9,724 bases of DNA from an uncultured Granulosicoccaceae bacterium (GCA_937921805.1 CAKZUS010000353.1:1-9724); one strand, 5' to 3'. Numbered from the stretch's first letter, positions 1 to 6,970 are shown. Notes: a model not told the origin generated them from the letters alone. Translations and numbers: made by a program.

Positions 1-76
1 GAGCTTCAGCGCCTAGATCGACGTCGCCGATTTTCTGCTTAATGAGCTCGCTAATCTCGGAGGGATTAAGTTGCAT
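1..76 (-). CDS. atpA: ATP synthase F1 subunit alpha, N-terminal fragment (runs off the window)
   Basis: Only the first 25 codons are inside the window; the gene continues beyond position 1. The visible peptide begins MQLNPSEISELIKQKIGD, which is the typical N-terminus of bacterial F1 alpha subunits (E. coli MQLNSTEISELIKQRI). Alpha is the non-catalytic nucleotide-binding subunit of the alpha3beta3 head, and its N-terminal helix is where the delta subunit docks. The start ATG is at 76-74, preceded by an AAGGA Shine-Dalgarno at about 90-86. The gene lies 28 nt downstream of atpH, in the usual atp operon order. Family assignment from 25 residues is supported mainly by that motif and by position. 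Confidence 0.93.
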   Translation of the reverse strand, partial: MQLNPSEISELIKQKIGDVDLGAEA

Positions 77-104
77 GGAGAGAGTTCCTTTGAATCTTGA
101 AGCC

Positions 105-638
105 TTACGCGCCTACTGTCAGAGCGAGCTTATCGAGACGCCCTTTAATGCTGCCGTCGATCACCACATCGCCTGCGCGAATCATCGCACCGCCGATAAG
201 GCTCTCGTCTACCTGACAATTCAGGGTGACAGCACAACCAAAGCGCTTGCTCAGTGCATCGATCAGCGTTTGCTGCTGCGCCTCGGTGAGCGCAATGGCC
301 GTGCTGACCTCTGCATCGAGCGTTTTCTCAGACTGCGCAAGCAGTAGCTCGTACTGTTCTGCCAGCTCATCGACAACGCCAAGACGATCGTGCTCAGCGA
401 GCGCTTTAACAAGCCCTTGCAGAGACGAGCCATGCTCGCCCATACAATCGACCACGATCTGTGCTTTGACGTCGCGTGTGAGCGACGGACTATCGACTAC
501 TGCACGCAGCTCTGGGCTGGCGATAGTGCTCGCCAGAGCGCTCAGACGCTGCGACCAATCAGCCAGTGCTGACTGCTCAGCGGCCAGCTCGAAAGTGGCT
601 TTGGCGTAAGGACGTGCCACGGTTGCATTACTTGCCAT
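105..638 (-). CDS. atpH: ATP synthase F1 subunit delta
   Basis: 177 residues, the same length as E. coli delta. This subunit is the part of the peripheral stalk that joins the top of the alpha3beta3 head to the b-subunit dimer. The N-terminal helical domain opens with TVARPYAKATFELA (residues 6-19), the classic delta start. The C-terminal region carries the OSCP/delta signature IGGAMIRAGDVVIDGSIKG at 148-166. The ATG at 638 is preceded by a GAGGG ribosome binding site and lies 12 nt after the atpF stop, so translation is probably coupled. Confidence rests on signature, length and operon position. Nothing unusual was seen. Confidence 0.96.
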   Translation of the reverse strand: MASNATVARPYAKATFELAAEQSALADWSQRLSALASTIASPELRAVVDSPSLTRDVKAQIVVDCMGEHGSSLQGLVKALAEHDRLGVVDELAEQYELLLAQSEKTLDAEVSTAIALTEAQQQTLIDALSKRFGCAVTLNCQVDESLIGGAMIRAGDVVIDGSIKGRLDKLALTVGA

Positions 639-650
639 CGTTGGCCCTCG

Positions 651-1121
651 TTAAATTTTCGCGGCCAGTTCTTGAATGACGTCGTTGTGTGCGTCAGCAT
701 TGATCTCACGGGCCACAACACGCGTTGCTCCAGCGACAACCAACTCGCCCACTTGCGCTCGCAGTGCAGCCTTCGCTTTCTCAAGCTCTTGCTCGATTTC
801 GGCGCGGGCCGCTACGATGAGACGCTCGCCTTCGCTGCGCGCAGTCGTGCGGGCTTCGTCGACGATTTCACCGCTGCGCTTTTGGGCGCTCGCGACAATC
901 TCTGCTGCTTGATTACGGGCCTCATCCAGGAGCTTTGCCACTTCTTGCTCGGCTTGTTCCTGGACTTGGTTACCACGCTCAGCGGCAGCAAGGCCATCGG
1001 CGATTTTTTTCTGACGTTCACTCAAGGCTGCCGTAATTGGCGGCCACACATACTTCATACAGAACCAAACAAAAATCGAGAACGATAATGCTTGGCCTAC
1101 CAGTGTGAGATTGATGTTCAC
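651..1121 (-). CDS. atpF: ATP synthase Fo subunit b
   Basis: 156 residues, identical in length to E. coli subunit b. Two copies form the peripheral stator stalk. One N-terminal transmembrane helix (about residues 5-27, including FCMKYVWPP at 20-28) anchors it in the inner membrane. The remainder is a charged, alanine-rich helix suited to a right-handed coiled coil, starting at SERQKKIADGLAAAERG (34-50) and ending in the delta-binding region. The start codon is GTG (1121-1119), preceded by an AGAGGT Shine-Dalgarno. The GTG start, together with the upstream stem-loop, may lower b synthesis relative to subunit c; that is inference. The gene follows atpE after 62 nt. Confidence 0.97.
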   Translation of the reverse strand: MNINLTLVGQALSFSIFVWFCMKYVWPPITAALSERQKKIADGLAAAERGNQVQEQAEQEVAKLLDEARNQAAEIVASAQKRSGEIVDEARTTARSEGERLIVAARAEIEQELEKAKAALRAQVGELVVAGATRVVAREINADAHNDVIQELAAKI

Positions 1122-1139
1122 GTGTCTACCTCTTGTTGT

Positions 1140-1176
1140 GCCGCCCCAGAGATATAGCCTGTGCTATCAGGGCAGC
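1140..1176 (-). promoter_or_regulatory. Intercistronic stem-loop between atpE and atpF
   Basis: On the transcribed (minus) strand, arm GCTGCCCTG (1176-1168) pairs with TGGGGCGGC (1148-1140), with three G-U pairs. Inside it ATAGC (1167-1163) pairs with GCTAT (1158-1154) around an ACAG loop, leaving a five-base bulge on the 3' side. It sits 7 nt after the atpE stop and ends before the atpF ribosome binding site. No U-run follows, so it does not look like an intrinsic terminator. A role in mRNA processing or stability, or in setting c:b stoichiometry, is inferred only. Confidence 0.5.
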
Positions 1177-1183
1177 GGATCAA

Positions 1184-1411
1184 TTAGGCGAACACGAAGT
1201 ACAGGCCGATGGCGACTGCAATCGCAGAGAAGGCATCCAGCAGGCCTGCGATCAAGAACATTTTGGCTTGCAGCACGTTTGCCATTTCTGGTTGGCGAGC
1301 AGTGCTCTCCAGAAAACGGCCACCCAGCAATCCAAAACCAATAGCAGTGCCAAATCCGGCAAAGCCCAACATCAAACCAGCGGCAATAACCTGTGCAGCG
1401 GCGAGATCCAT
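1184..1411 (-). CDS. atpE: ATP synthase Fo subunit c (proteolipid ring)
   Basis: 75 residues forming the two-helix hairpin of the rotor ring that carries protons across the inner membrane. Helix 1 has the glycine/alanine-rich packing run GFAGFGTAIGFGLLGG (16-31). The polar loop that contacts gamma/epsilon is ARQPE (38-42). Helix 2 contains the proton-binding carboxylate Asp59 in GLLDAF, equivalent to E. coli Asp61. An aspartate in this context points to proton rather than sodium coupling. The start ATG is at 1411, supported by a strong AGGAG site 7 nt upstream. The N-terminus is a few residues shorter than in E. coli (79 aa), which is normal variation. It lies between atpB and atpF as expected. 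Confidence 0.97.
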   Translation of the reverse strand: MDLAAAQVIAAGLMLGFAGFGTAIGFGLLGGRFLESTARQPEMANVLQAKMFLIAGLLDAFSAIAVAIGLYFVFA

Positions 1412-1443
1412 AAAAGTGCTCCTAAAGGAAGAAAAATAAAAAT
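1412..1443 (-). promoter_or_regulatory. U-rich leader and strong ribosome binding site of atpE
   Basis: The 32-nt gap between atpB and atpE reads on the minus strand as a pyrimidine/U-rich stretch, then TTTAGGAG and a 7-nt spacer before ATG. It is far more AT-rich than the surrounding coding sequence. In E. coli the atpE initiation region is also an unusually efficient, U-rich enhancer that supports the high copy number of subunit c. A similar role here is inferred from the composition and the strong Shine-Dalgarno. Confidence 0.55.
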
Positions 1444-2268
1444 CTAGTGTGACTCTTCAGCCATGCTCAAATAAACAATGGTCAACGTCATGAAGATAAA
1501 GGCTTGCAGCACGATGACCAAAATGTGGAAGATTGCCCAAGGCACTGACAGCACGGGCTGAATAAACCAAGGCAGCAAAGCGATCAGGATAAAGATCAGC
1601 TCTCCTGCGTAGAGGTTACCGAACAGGCGCAGCGCGAGCGATATAGGCTTCGCCACTAGGCCCACGAACTCCAAGAAGAAGTTAAAGGGGATGAACCATT
1701 TCCCGAAGGGCTGCAAAGTCAGCTCACCGACAAAGCCCCCGAAGCCCTTGCTCTTGATGGAGGTGTAGATGATCAGCAAAAATACCGACAGGGACATTCC
1801 CAGAGTGACGTTGACATCTGTAGTGGGGACGACTTTTTGGTACTCAATGCCCAGAGCCATCGCTAGCTCAGGCAAGAAATCGACGGGTACCAAGTCCATG
1901 AGGTTCATCAAGAACACCCATACAAAAATGGTCAGCGCCAAACAAGCGACAAAGACATTTTCACGGTGAAAAGCGTCTCGTACAGAGTTATCGACAAACT
2001 CAACAATCATCTCTACGAAGTTTTGTAAGCCGCTGGGGACTCCCGCAGAGGCACGCTGTGCGGCGCTGTAGAACACCCAGCAAAAAATACTTCCGAGCAG
2101 GATAGCCCAAAACATCGAATCGACGTGGATGGCCATAAAGCCCATATCCTTTGCTTCGGCCGCGCCGTGGGCAAAAGACAAGCCGTTTTCGGGGTGTAGA
2201 CCAAAGGTGAGGTTGGTCAGGTGGTGCTGAATATACTCAGAAGCCGTTTGTGTTTCGCCACTGGCCAT
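1444..2268 (-). CDS. atpB: ATP synthase Fo subunit a
   Basis: 274-residue polytopic inner-membrane protein that provides the two proton half-channels beside the c-ring. The C-terminal region closely resembles E. coli: SLALRLFGNLYAGELIF (210-226) contains the essential Arg214 (E. coli Arg210) and Glu223 (E. coli Glu219). VPWAIFHILVIVLQAFIFM (242-260) contains Gln255 (E. coli Gln252). The segment VPVDFLPELAMALG (127-140) is also typical. The ATG at 2268 follows the atpI stop by 3 nt, and its GAGGA ribosome binding site lies inside the atpI end, so translation is probably coupled. All key residues are present and nothing appears truncated. Confidence 0.98.
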   Translation of the reverse strand: MASGETQTASEYIQHHLTNLTFGLHPENGLSFAHGAAEAKDMGFMAIHVDSMFWAILLGSIFCWVFYSAAQRASAGVPSGLQNFVEMIVEFVDNSVRDAFHRENVFVACLALTIFVWVFLMNLMDLVPVDFLPELAMALGIEYQKVVPTTDVNVTLGMSLSVFLLIIYTSIKSKGFGGFVGELTLQPFGKWFIPFNFFLEFVGLVAKPISLALRLFGNLYAGELIFILIALLPWFIQPVLSVPWAIFHILVIVLQAFIFMTLTIVYLSMAEESH

Positions 2269-2271
2269 CGC

Positions 2272-2649
2272 CTAGTGTCCTCTAAAATTTGAATTCTTAA
2301 ATGCCAAAAGCCCGACTAGCAGCGGCGCCATTAAGGCGCTCAGCATGCCCAAAAGCAAGCCTTGTATGTCAACCCATGGCCACTTGGGGGCCAGAATCAA
2401 CATGGCAGCAATAATGCCCATTCTCAGATAGGAGCTGCGCACCATCGTCCTGACGATATGCGGTGCGGCTCGACTTCCTGCGCGAGCAAAGTAACGCGTG
2501 GCAAACCACCACGAGCTCAACAATACCACTGTAGCGCCTAGCGCTGCTGATACAGCTTCGCGCATTCCCATCAGCGCAGCGACTAACACTACGGCTATCG
2601 CGGCGACGAGACATTGGCGAAAAAGATACGCAGAAACAGTAAGACGCAT
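2272..2649 (-). CDS. atpI: ATP synthase accessory protein I
   Basis: 125 residues with four predicted membrane helices at about 10-27, 31-50, 74-90 and 96-115, and a basic connecting segment (TRYFARAGSRAAPHIVRTMV, 51-70). Size, topology and position as the first gene of the atp operon identify it as AtpI, which in other bacteria assists c-ring assembly and/or magnesium handling and is not part of the finished enzyme. The sequence itself is weakly conserved, so the assignment leans on context. The ATG at 2649 has no recognisable Shine-Dalgarno and lies only 14 nt after the promoter -10, giving a predicted leader of about 8 nt. This fits the low AtpI expression known in E. coli, but is inference here. 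Confidence 0.85.
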   Translation of the reverse strand: MRLTVSAYLFRQCLVAAIAVVLVAALMGMREAVSAALGATVVLLSSWWFATRYFARAGSRAAPHIVRTMVRSSYLRMGIIAAMLILAPKWPWVDIQGLLLGMLSALMAPLLVGLLAFKNSNFRGH

Positions 2650-2663
2650 CGGAAAACCAGAGA

Positions 2664-2693
2664 ATTATAGGGGCATTATGATTTGACGGTCAA
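2664..2693 (-). promoter_or_regulatory. Sigma70-type promoter of the atp operon
   Basis: On the minus strand a -35 of TTGACC (2693-2688, 5 of 6 consensus bases) and a -10 of TATAAT (2669-2664, 6 of 6) are separated by 18 bp. Transcription would start near 2657, about 8 nt before the atpI ATG. The -35 lies inside a short palindrome TTGACGGTCAA (2683-2693). The position, between parB and atpI, is where the main atp promoter is expected. Start-site position is a prediction from spacing. Confidence 0.8.
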
Positions 2694-2700
2694 CAAGATT

Positions 2701-2746
2701 CCAACATCGGTCTGCTCGCAAGTACTTGCGGCGCCCTGAATGTTGG
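2701..2746. repeat. Nested, symmetric inverted repeat between parB and the atp promoter
   Basis: A perfect 14-bp palindrome CGCAAGTACTTGCG (2717-2730) is flanked on each side by exactly 9 unpaired bases. Outside these lie perfect 7-bp inverted arms, CCAACAT (2701-2707) and ATGTTGG (2740-2746), sharing the same centre. It begins 5 nt after the parB stop and ends 7 bp upstream of the atp -35. As RNA it could form an interrupted hairpin closing the parAB transcript, with only a weak U-run (AATCTTGTT) after it. As DNA it could be an operator for a dimeric or tetrameric regulator. It does not resemble parS. Confidence 0.6.
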
Positions 2747-2750
2747 GTCT

Positions 2751-3653
2751 TTAGGTCGAGCGTCGCGTTGGGTCAATCTTATCGAGAATTCCATCTAACT
2801 GCTCCAAAGAGTGATAGCGGATCTCGACTCGGCCCTTTCCTTGTTGCCCTTGCCGAATCACAACGGGCGCACCGAGACACTCGCCCAAACTTTGTTGCAA
2901 ACGGATGACATCGGCATCGGGCGCACTCTCTGAAGCGACTTTTTGGGCAGTGTGGTGGGATTGACTGCTGTCATCGAGCATGGTGCGCACTAGCGCCTCT
3001 GCTGCACGCACCGATAGCGCGCGCTCGACGATGCGTTGCGCCGCCTCGCTTTGCTGCGGTGCATCGAGTGCCAGCAGCGCCCGCGCATGTCCCATCTCTA
3101 ACTCGCCGCTCTCAAAGCGCTGCATCGCAGCCTCACCCAGATCGCGCAATCGGAGTAAATTGCTCACCGCCACCCGCGAGCGCCCGACAGCATCGGCAAT
3201 CTGCTGGTGCGTCATCGCAAACTCTTGCTGCAAGCGCGCTAGCGCACGGACTTCTTCTGCAGCAGAGAGATCTTCGCGCTGAATATTCTCAATCAGCGCA
3301 ACCGCCGCAGCCTCGTCGTCGCGCATGGTGCGCACGACTGCCGGAATGGTCTCTAGTTCTGCTAGCTGCGCGGCGCGCCACCGACGCTCACCGGCGACAA
3401 GCTGGTAGCGCCCCTGCGTGAGAGGGCGCACCAAAATAGGTTGCACTACGCCTTGCGCGCGCAGAGACGCCGCCAGCTCTTGGAGCGCATCGGGGTCAAA
3501 GTGTCGGCGTGGTTGATAAGGGCTACGTTCGATAATGTCGAGAGAAAGCATCTCAATGCCGTCCGCCAGCTCTCCCTCATCGGCGCTCATTGGCGCGTCT
3601 AGCTCTGGCCTGAGCAGGGCGCCCAGCCCCTTGCCTAAACCGCGCTTTTTCAT
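2751..3653 (-). CDS. parB: Chromosome-partitioning protein ParB
   Basis: 300-residue CTP-dependent DNA clamp that loads at parS sites and organises the origin region for segregation by ParA. The N-terminal RGLGKGLGALL (4-14) is the ParA-contacting motif. The ParB/Srx-type domain contains SPYQPRR (44-50), the nucleotide-binding GERRWRAA (88-95) and IENIQREDLSAAEEV (121-135). A helix-turn-helix follows at about 147-169 (MTHQQIADAVGRSRVAVSNL), and a C-terminal dimerisation region ends near RVEIRYHSLEQLDGILDKI. The ATG overlaps the parA stop as ATGA, with a GGAG site inside the parA end, indicating tight coupling. Length and motif order are standard for chromosomal ParB of Gammaproteobacteria. 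Confidence 0.97.
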   Translation of the reverse strand: MKKRGLGKGLGALLRPELDAPMSADEGELADGIEMLSLDIIERSPYQPRRHFDPDALQELAASLRAQGVVQPILVRPLTQGRYQLVAGERRWRAAQLAELETIPAVVRTMRDDEAAAVALIENIQREDLSAAEEVRALARLQQEFAMTHQQIADAVGRSRVAVSNLLRLRDLGEAAMQRFESGELEMGHARALLALDAPQQSEAAQRIVERALSVRAAEALVRTMLDDSSQSHHTAQKVASESAPDADVIRLQQSLGECLGAPVVIRQGQQGKGRVEIRYHSLEQLDGILDKIDPTRRST

Positions 3654-4429
3654 GCTGTCTCCACTTTGGCCTGACGACGCACCAGCTCACCCGCCAAGGA
3701 TAAATACGCCAAAGCCCCGCGTGAGTTTTGGTCATAGCTCAGCACAGGCAAGCCGTGGCTCGGTGCCTCCGCCAGGCGCACATTGCGCGGGATAATCGTG
3801 CGGTAGAGCTGCTCACCAAAGTGCTCGCGCAGTTGCTCTGAGACCTCGTTGGCAAGATTTGCGCGCCCATCGTACATAGTGCGCAGCATGCCTTCGATGC
3901 GCAGTTCCGGGTTGATCGACTGCTTTACTTCACTAATGGTCTGCAGCAGGGCACTCAGGCCCTCTAGGGCGTAGTACTCGCACTGCACCGGAATGAGCAC
4001 GGCATCAGCAGCAACCAGCGCATTCAGAGTCAATAAGTTCAGCGACGGCGGGCAGTCTATGAGGATAAAGTCGTAGTCGGCACGGCAGGCCTGCAGCGCG
4101 CGCTTGAGGCGAGTCTCACGCGACATCACCGACATCAGTTCCACCTCTGCGGCAGTCAGATCCCCGTTGGCCGGAGCCAAGTCAAAGGGGTGCTCACCAC
4201 AGCGGTGGACTACCGCTGACAGTGCCTGTCCCTGGCACAGCACCTCGTAAATGCTCTGCTCGACGGCGCTACGCTCTACCCCACAGCCAGTTGTGGCATT
4301 GCCCTGTGGGTCGAGATCTACGAGTAATACGCGCTGCTGATGGTAGGCCAGAGACGCGGTCAGATTGACGGCAGTGGTGGTTTTGCCCACACCGCCTTTT
4401 TGATTGGTAACAGCCAGCACGAGGCTCAT
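3650..4429 (-). CDS. parA: Chromosome-partitioning ATPase ParA (Soj-type)
   Basis: 259-residue deviant-Walker ATPase that binds nucleoid DNA as an ATP dimer and is released by ParB, moving the replicated origins apart. The deviant Walker A KGGVGKTT is at 11-18, with the signature lysine Lys11 and Lys16. The A' motif DLDPQGNAT lies at 38-46, and Walker B FILIDCPPSL at 121-130 with Asp125. There is no N-terminal helix-turn-helix extension, so this is the short chromosomal (Soj) type rather than the P1/F plasmid type. It starts 9 nt after rsmG ends, with a modest AGG site in the rsmG end, and overlaps parB by 4 nt. Confidence 0.97.
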   Translation of the reverse strand: MSLVLAVTNQKGGVGKTTTAVNLTASLAYHQQRVLLVDLDPQGNATTGCGVERSAVEQSIYEVLCQGQALSAVVHRCGEHPFDLAPANGDLTAAEVELMSVMSRETRLKRALQACRADYDFILIDCPPSLNLLTLNALVAADAVLIPVQCEYYALEGLSALLQTISEVKQSINPELRIEGMLRTMYDGRANLANEVSEQLREHFGEQLYRTIIPRNVRLAEAPSHGLPVLSYDQNSRGALAYLSLAGELVRRQAKVETA

Positions 4430-4438
4430 GATTGGGGC

Positions 4439-5044
4439 CTAAACATTGACAACGACGGCATGTCTAGCGCTCGCACCAGGGACTTGCAGCACATGCGTTT
4501 GCGCGCCAGCGGGAGTCTCTTGCGGTGCTTCGCCGAGCATGGCGACAAGGCGTCCATGTGCGTGCTGCGCGCAAGACTCCATAAAAGCGGGCAGCGCACG
4601 AAACGCCCGCGACACCACCACTTCACTGCTGGCTGCGCGGTAGTCTTCGATGCGCGACTTGCACACCTGCACATGGGGCAGATTGAGTTCGATTTTAGCT
4701 TGGGTCACAAAACGGGTCTTCTTACCATTGCTGTCGAGTAGAACAAACTGGCTTTGCGGCGCGCAAATAGCCAAGGGCAGGCCAGGCAGGCCTGCTCCCG
4801 TGCCGATATCTAGCACCGATTCGCTGCCTTCGATCCAAGGCAATACGCTCAGGCTGTCCAAGACATGTCGGGACACCATTTGCGCCGGTTCCCGTACAGC
4901 TGTCAGATTATAGTGGCGGTTCCAGCGCTGCAACAATTGCAATAGTGTCAATAACTGCGCGCGCTGCGTATCGCTCAGCGCCAAACCCATTGCCGCGGCG
5001 CCGCTTTCTAGCTGTTGCTCAAGCACTGCGTGCATAAGCGCCAT
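4439..5044 (-). CDS. rsmG: 16S rRNA (guanine-527-N7)-methyltransferase RsmG
   Basis: 201 residues (E. coli 207). This Rossmann-fold methyltransferase uses S-adenosylmethionine to make m7G527 in the 530 loop of 16S rRNA; its loss gives low-level streptomycin resistance in other bacteria. The N-terminal signature is YNLTAVREPAQMVSRHVLDS (45-64). Motif I VLDIGTGAGLPG is at 77-88, the ribose-binding acidic residue lies in LLDSNGKK (102-109), and VVSRAF at 143-148 is a conserved catalytic-face motif. The first ATG (5044) overlaps mnmG by 26 nt; a second in-frame ATG is at 5035. Neither has a clear Shine-Dalgarno, so expression probably depends on translation of mnmG. Confidence 0.96.
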   Translation of the reverse strand: MALMHAVLEQQLESGAAAMGLALSDTQRAQLLTLLQLLQRWNRHYNLTAVREPAQMVSRHVLDSLSVLPWIEGSESVLDIGTGAGLPGLPLAICAPQSQFVLLDSNGKKTRFVTQAKIELNLPHVQVCKSRIEDYRAASSEVVVSRAFRALPAFMESCAQHAHGRLVAMLGEAPQETPAGAQTHVLQVPGASARHAVVVNV

Positions 5045-6905
5045 GCTTTTTAAGATGGATCAACAAAATCGACACCGCCGCAGGCGTGACTCCTGAGATG
5101 CGCCCCGCGTGACCAATAGTCGGTGGGCGTTGCTCGGAGAGTTTTTGCCGGACTTCATTGGACAGGCCTTGTACGAGGGCGTAGTCCAAGGTCTCCGGCA
5201 ATACCGTATCGCCGTGGCGCCGCGCTTTATCGACTTCGTGTTGCTGGCGCTCAATATAGCCCGAATACTTGACCTGCACTTCCACTTGCAGCGCGATGTC
5301 ATCGGCGATCTCGGGCGCCTCGTCATCGAGCTGCATCAGCTGCCGGTAGCCAAACTGTGGGCGCCGAAGCAGAGTCTCTAGGCTCGCGTCTTTGTCGAGC
5401 ACTTCGCCCAAAATGGTGCGCTGCGCTTCTTGGGTATGTTGCGTAGGGCGGAACCAGGTCTCGCGCAAGCGCTGACGCTCGCACTCAATACTCTCGACAC
5501 GGGTATTGAACAGACGCCAGCGCGTCTCATCAATTAGCCCTAGCTCACGCCCTTCAGCTGTCAGACGCAGGTCCGCGTTGTCCTCGCGCAGCGATAAGCG
5601 GTGCTCGGCCCGCGAGGTAAACATTCGATATGGCTCGCTGGCTCCGCTGGTGATCAAGTCATCAACCATCACTCCGAGGTAGGCTTGGTGGCGCTGCGGG
5701 TACCAGGGCGACTGCGCTCTGGCGGCGCGCGCGGCATTCACTCCTGCCAGTAGCCCTTGGGCGGCGGCCTCTTCGTAGCCCGTCGTGCCATTGATTTGCC
5801 CAGCAAAGTACAAGCCCTGCAGCGCGCGCGTCGCCAAGGTGGGCGAGAGCGCGCGCGGGTCAAAGAAATCGTACTCAATCGCGTAACCAGGGCGCGTGAT
5901 CTGCGCCCTCTCGAAGCCTGCTATCGAGCGGATATAGTCGATCTGCACATCGAAGGGCAGTGAGGTAGACAAGCCATTGGGGTAGACCTCGTTGCTGTGC
6001 AGGCCTTCGGGCTCTACAAAAATCTGATGCCGCTCGCGCTCGGCAAAGCGCGTGATTTTGTCTTCGATAGAAGGGCAGTACCGTGGCCCCGTGCCTTCGA
6101 TTTCTCCGCTATACATCGCCGAGCGGTGAATCGAATCGGCAATAATGGCGTGGGTACGCGGGTTGGTATAAGTGATATGGCAAGAGCACTGCGGCGGGTG
6201 CTGCCCACGGTGGCCAATAAACGAAAACACGGGGCGTGGATCATCGCCAGGTTGCTCGCCCATCACGCTGTAGTCGAGGCTGCGCGTGTCTAGGCGCGGC
6301 GGCGTCCCCGTTTTGAGGCGCCCTATCGGTAGGTCTAGCTCGCGTAGACGCTGCGCTAAAGCCCCAGAAGCGGGATCGCCGGCCCGTCCGCCGCTGCTAC
6401 GGCGGTCTCCTACATGGATCGTGCCGCCAAGGAACGTCCCTGTCGCCAGCACCACCTGGGGCGCCATAATCTCTACCCCCATTTCTGTCACCACGCCGTG
6501 CACGCCCTCGCCGTGGACGATCAGGTCGGCGGCGGCTTGCTGTAGGCACTGCAGATGTGGCTGCGTATCGACAAACTGCCTAATCGCTGCACGATACAGC
6601 GCCCGGTCTGCCTGCGCGCGGGTGGCGCGTACGGCGGGACCTTTGCGCGCATTAAGCGTGCGGAACTGAATCCCAGCGCGGTCTGCTGCCTGCGCCATCA
6701 CCCCACCTAGGGCGTCGATTTCGCGCACCAGATGGCCCTTGCCAATACCGCCGATCGCGGGGTTGCAACTCATCTGGCCAATGGTTTCGATATTGTGCGT
6801 CAGTAGCAGAGTCCGCACGCCTAGGCGCGCGCTCGCCAGTGCCGCTTCGACACCGGCGTGGCCGCCGCCAATCACAATGACATCAAAGGTTTCGGGGTAT
6901 CGCAT
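5019..6905 (-). CDS. mnmG: tRNA uridine-5-carboxymethylaminomethyl(34) synthesis enzyme MnmG
   Basis: 628 residues with the start at 6905 (E. coli 629). This FAD enzyme, with MnmE, installs (carboxymethyl)aminomethyl groups on wobble uridine 34 of several tRNAs. The FAD dinucleotide motif is VIGGGHAGVEAA (11-22). The conserved MSCNPAIGGIGKGHLV (45-60) contains Cys47, and RYCPSIEDK (275-283) contains Cys277, exactly the two cysteines of the E. coli enzyme. A second signature, YFAGQINGTTGYEEAAAQG, lies at 366-384. The C-terminal helical part is the MnmE- and tRNA-binding region. The frame stays open upstream to 7007, but the 34 added residues resemble nothing in the family. The chosen ATG has no good ribosome binding site and sits in a 12-bp repeat shared with the divergent gene. 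mnmE is not beside it. Confidence 0.97.
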   Translation of the reverse strand: MRYPETFDVIVIGGGHAGVEAALASARLGVRTLLLTHNIETIGQMSCNPAIGGIGKGHLVREIDALGGVMAQAADRAGIQFRTLNARKGPAVRATRAQADRALYRAAIRQFVDTQPHLQCLQQAAADLIVHGEGVHGVVTEMGVEIMAPQVVLATGTFLGGTIHVGDRRSSGGRAGDPASGALAQRLRELDLPIGRLKTGTPPRLDTRSLDYSVMGEQPGDDPRPVFSFIGHRGQHPPQCSCHITYTNPRTHAIIADSIHRSAMYSGEIEGTGPRYCPSIEDKITRFAERERHQIFVEPEGLHSNEVYPNGLSTSLPFDVQIDYIRSIAGFERAQITRPGYAIEYDFFDPRALSPTLATRALQGLYFAGQINGTTGYEEAAAQGLLAGVNAARAARAQSPWYPQRHQAYLGVMVDDLITSGASEPYRMFTSRAEHRLSLREDNADLRLTAEGRELGLIDETRWRLFNTRVESIECERQRLRETWFRPTQHTQEAQRTILGEVLDKDASLETLLRRPQFGYRQLMQLDDEAPEIADDIALQVEVQVKYSGYIERQQHEVDKARRHGDTVLPETLDYALVQGLSNEVRQKLSEQRPPTIGHAGRISGVTPAAVSILLIHLKKHGAYARSA

Positions 6906-6970
6906 TATCGCCGACCGAAAAAAGCTATTGCTATTGTCGCATAGACCTTCCCTGCCATCGCTCTGACAGT

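Noticed and set aside
226..609. Long plus-strand ORFs opposite atpH, atpF, parB, rsmG and mnmG
   Set aside because: Compositional shadows of confidently assigned minus-strand genes; their translations are low-complexity Ser/Ala/Arg-rich and match no family.
1116..1127. CACGTG-centred sequence (TTCACGTGTC) at the atpF start, as a possible parS site near parAB
   Set aside because: Only the central hexamer and its adjoining T match the symmetric parS consensus TGTTTCACGTGAAACA; the right half does not. I saw no better parS in the window.
4781..4800. GC-rich inverted repeat (GCAGGCC...GGCCTGC) inside rsmG
   Set aside because: It encodes the Gly-Leu-Pro-Gly motif I region of the methyltransferase; codon repetition explains it.
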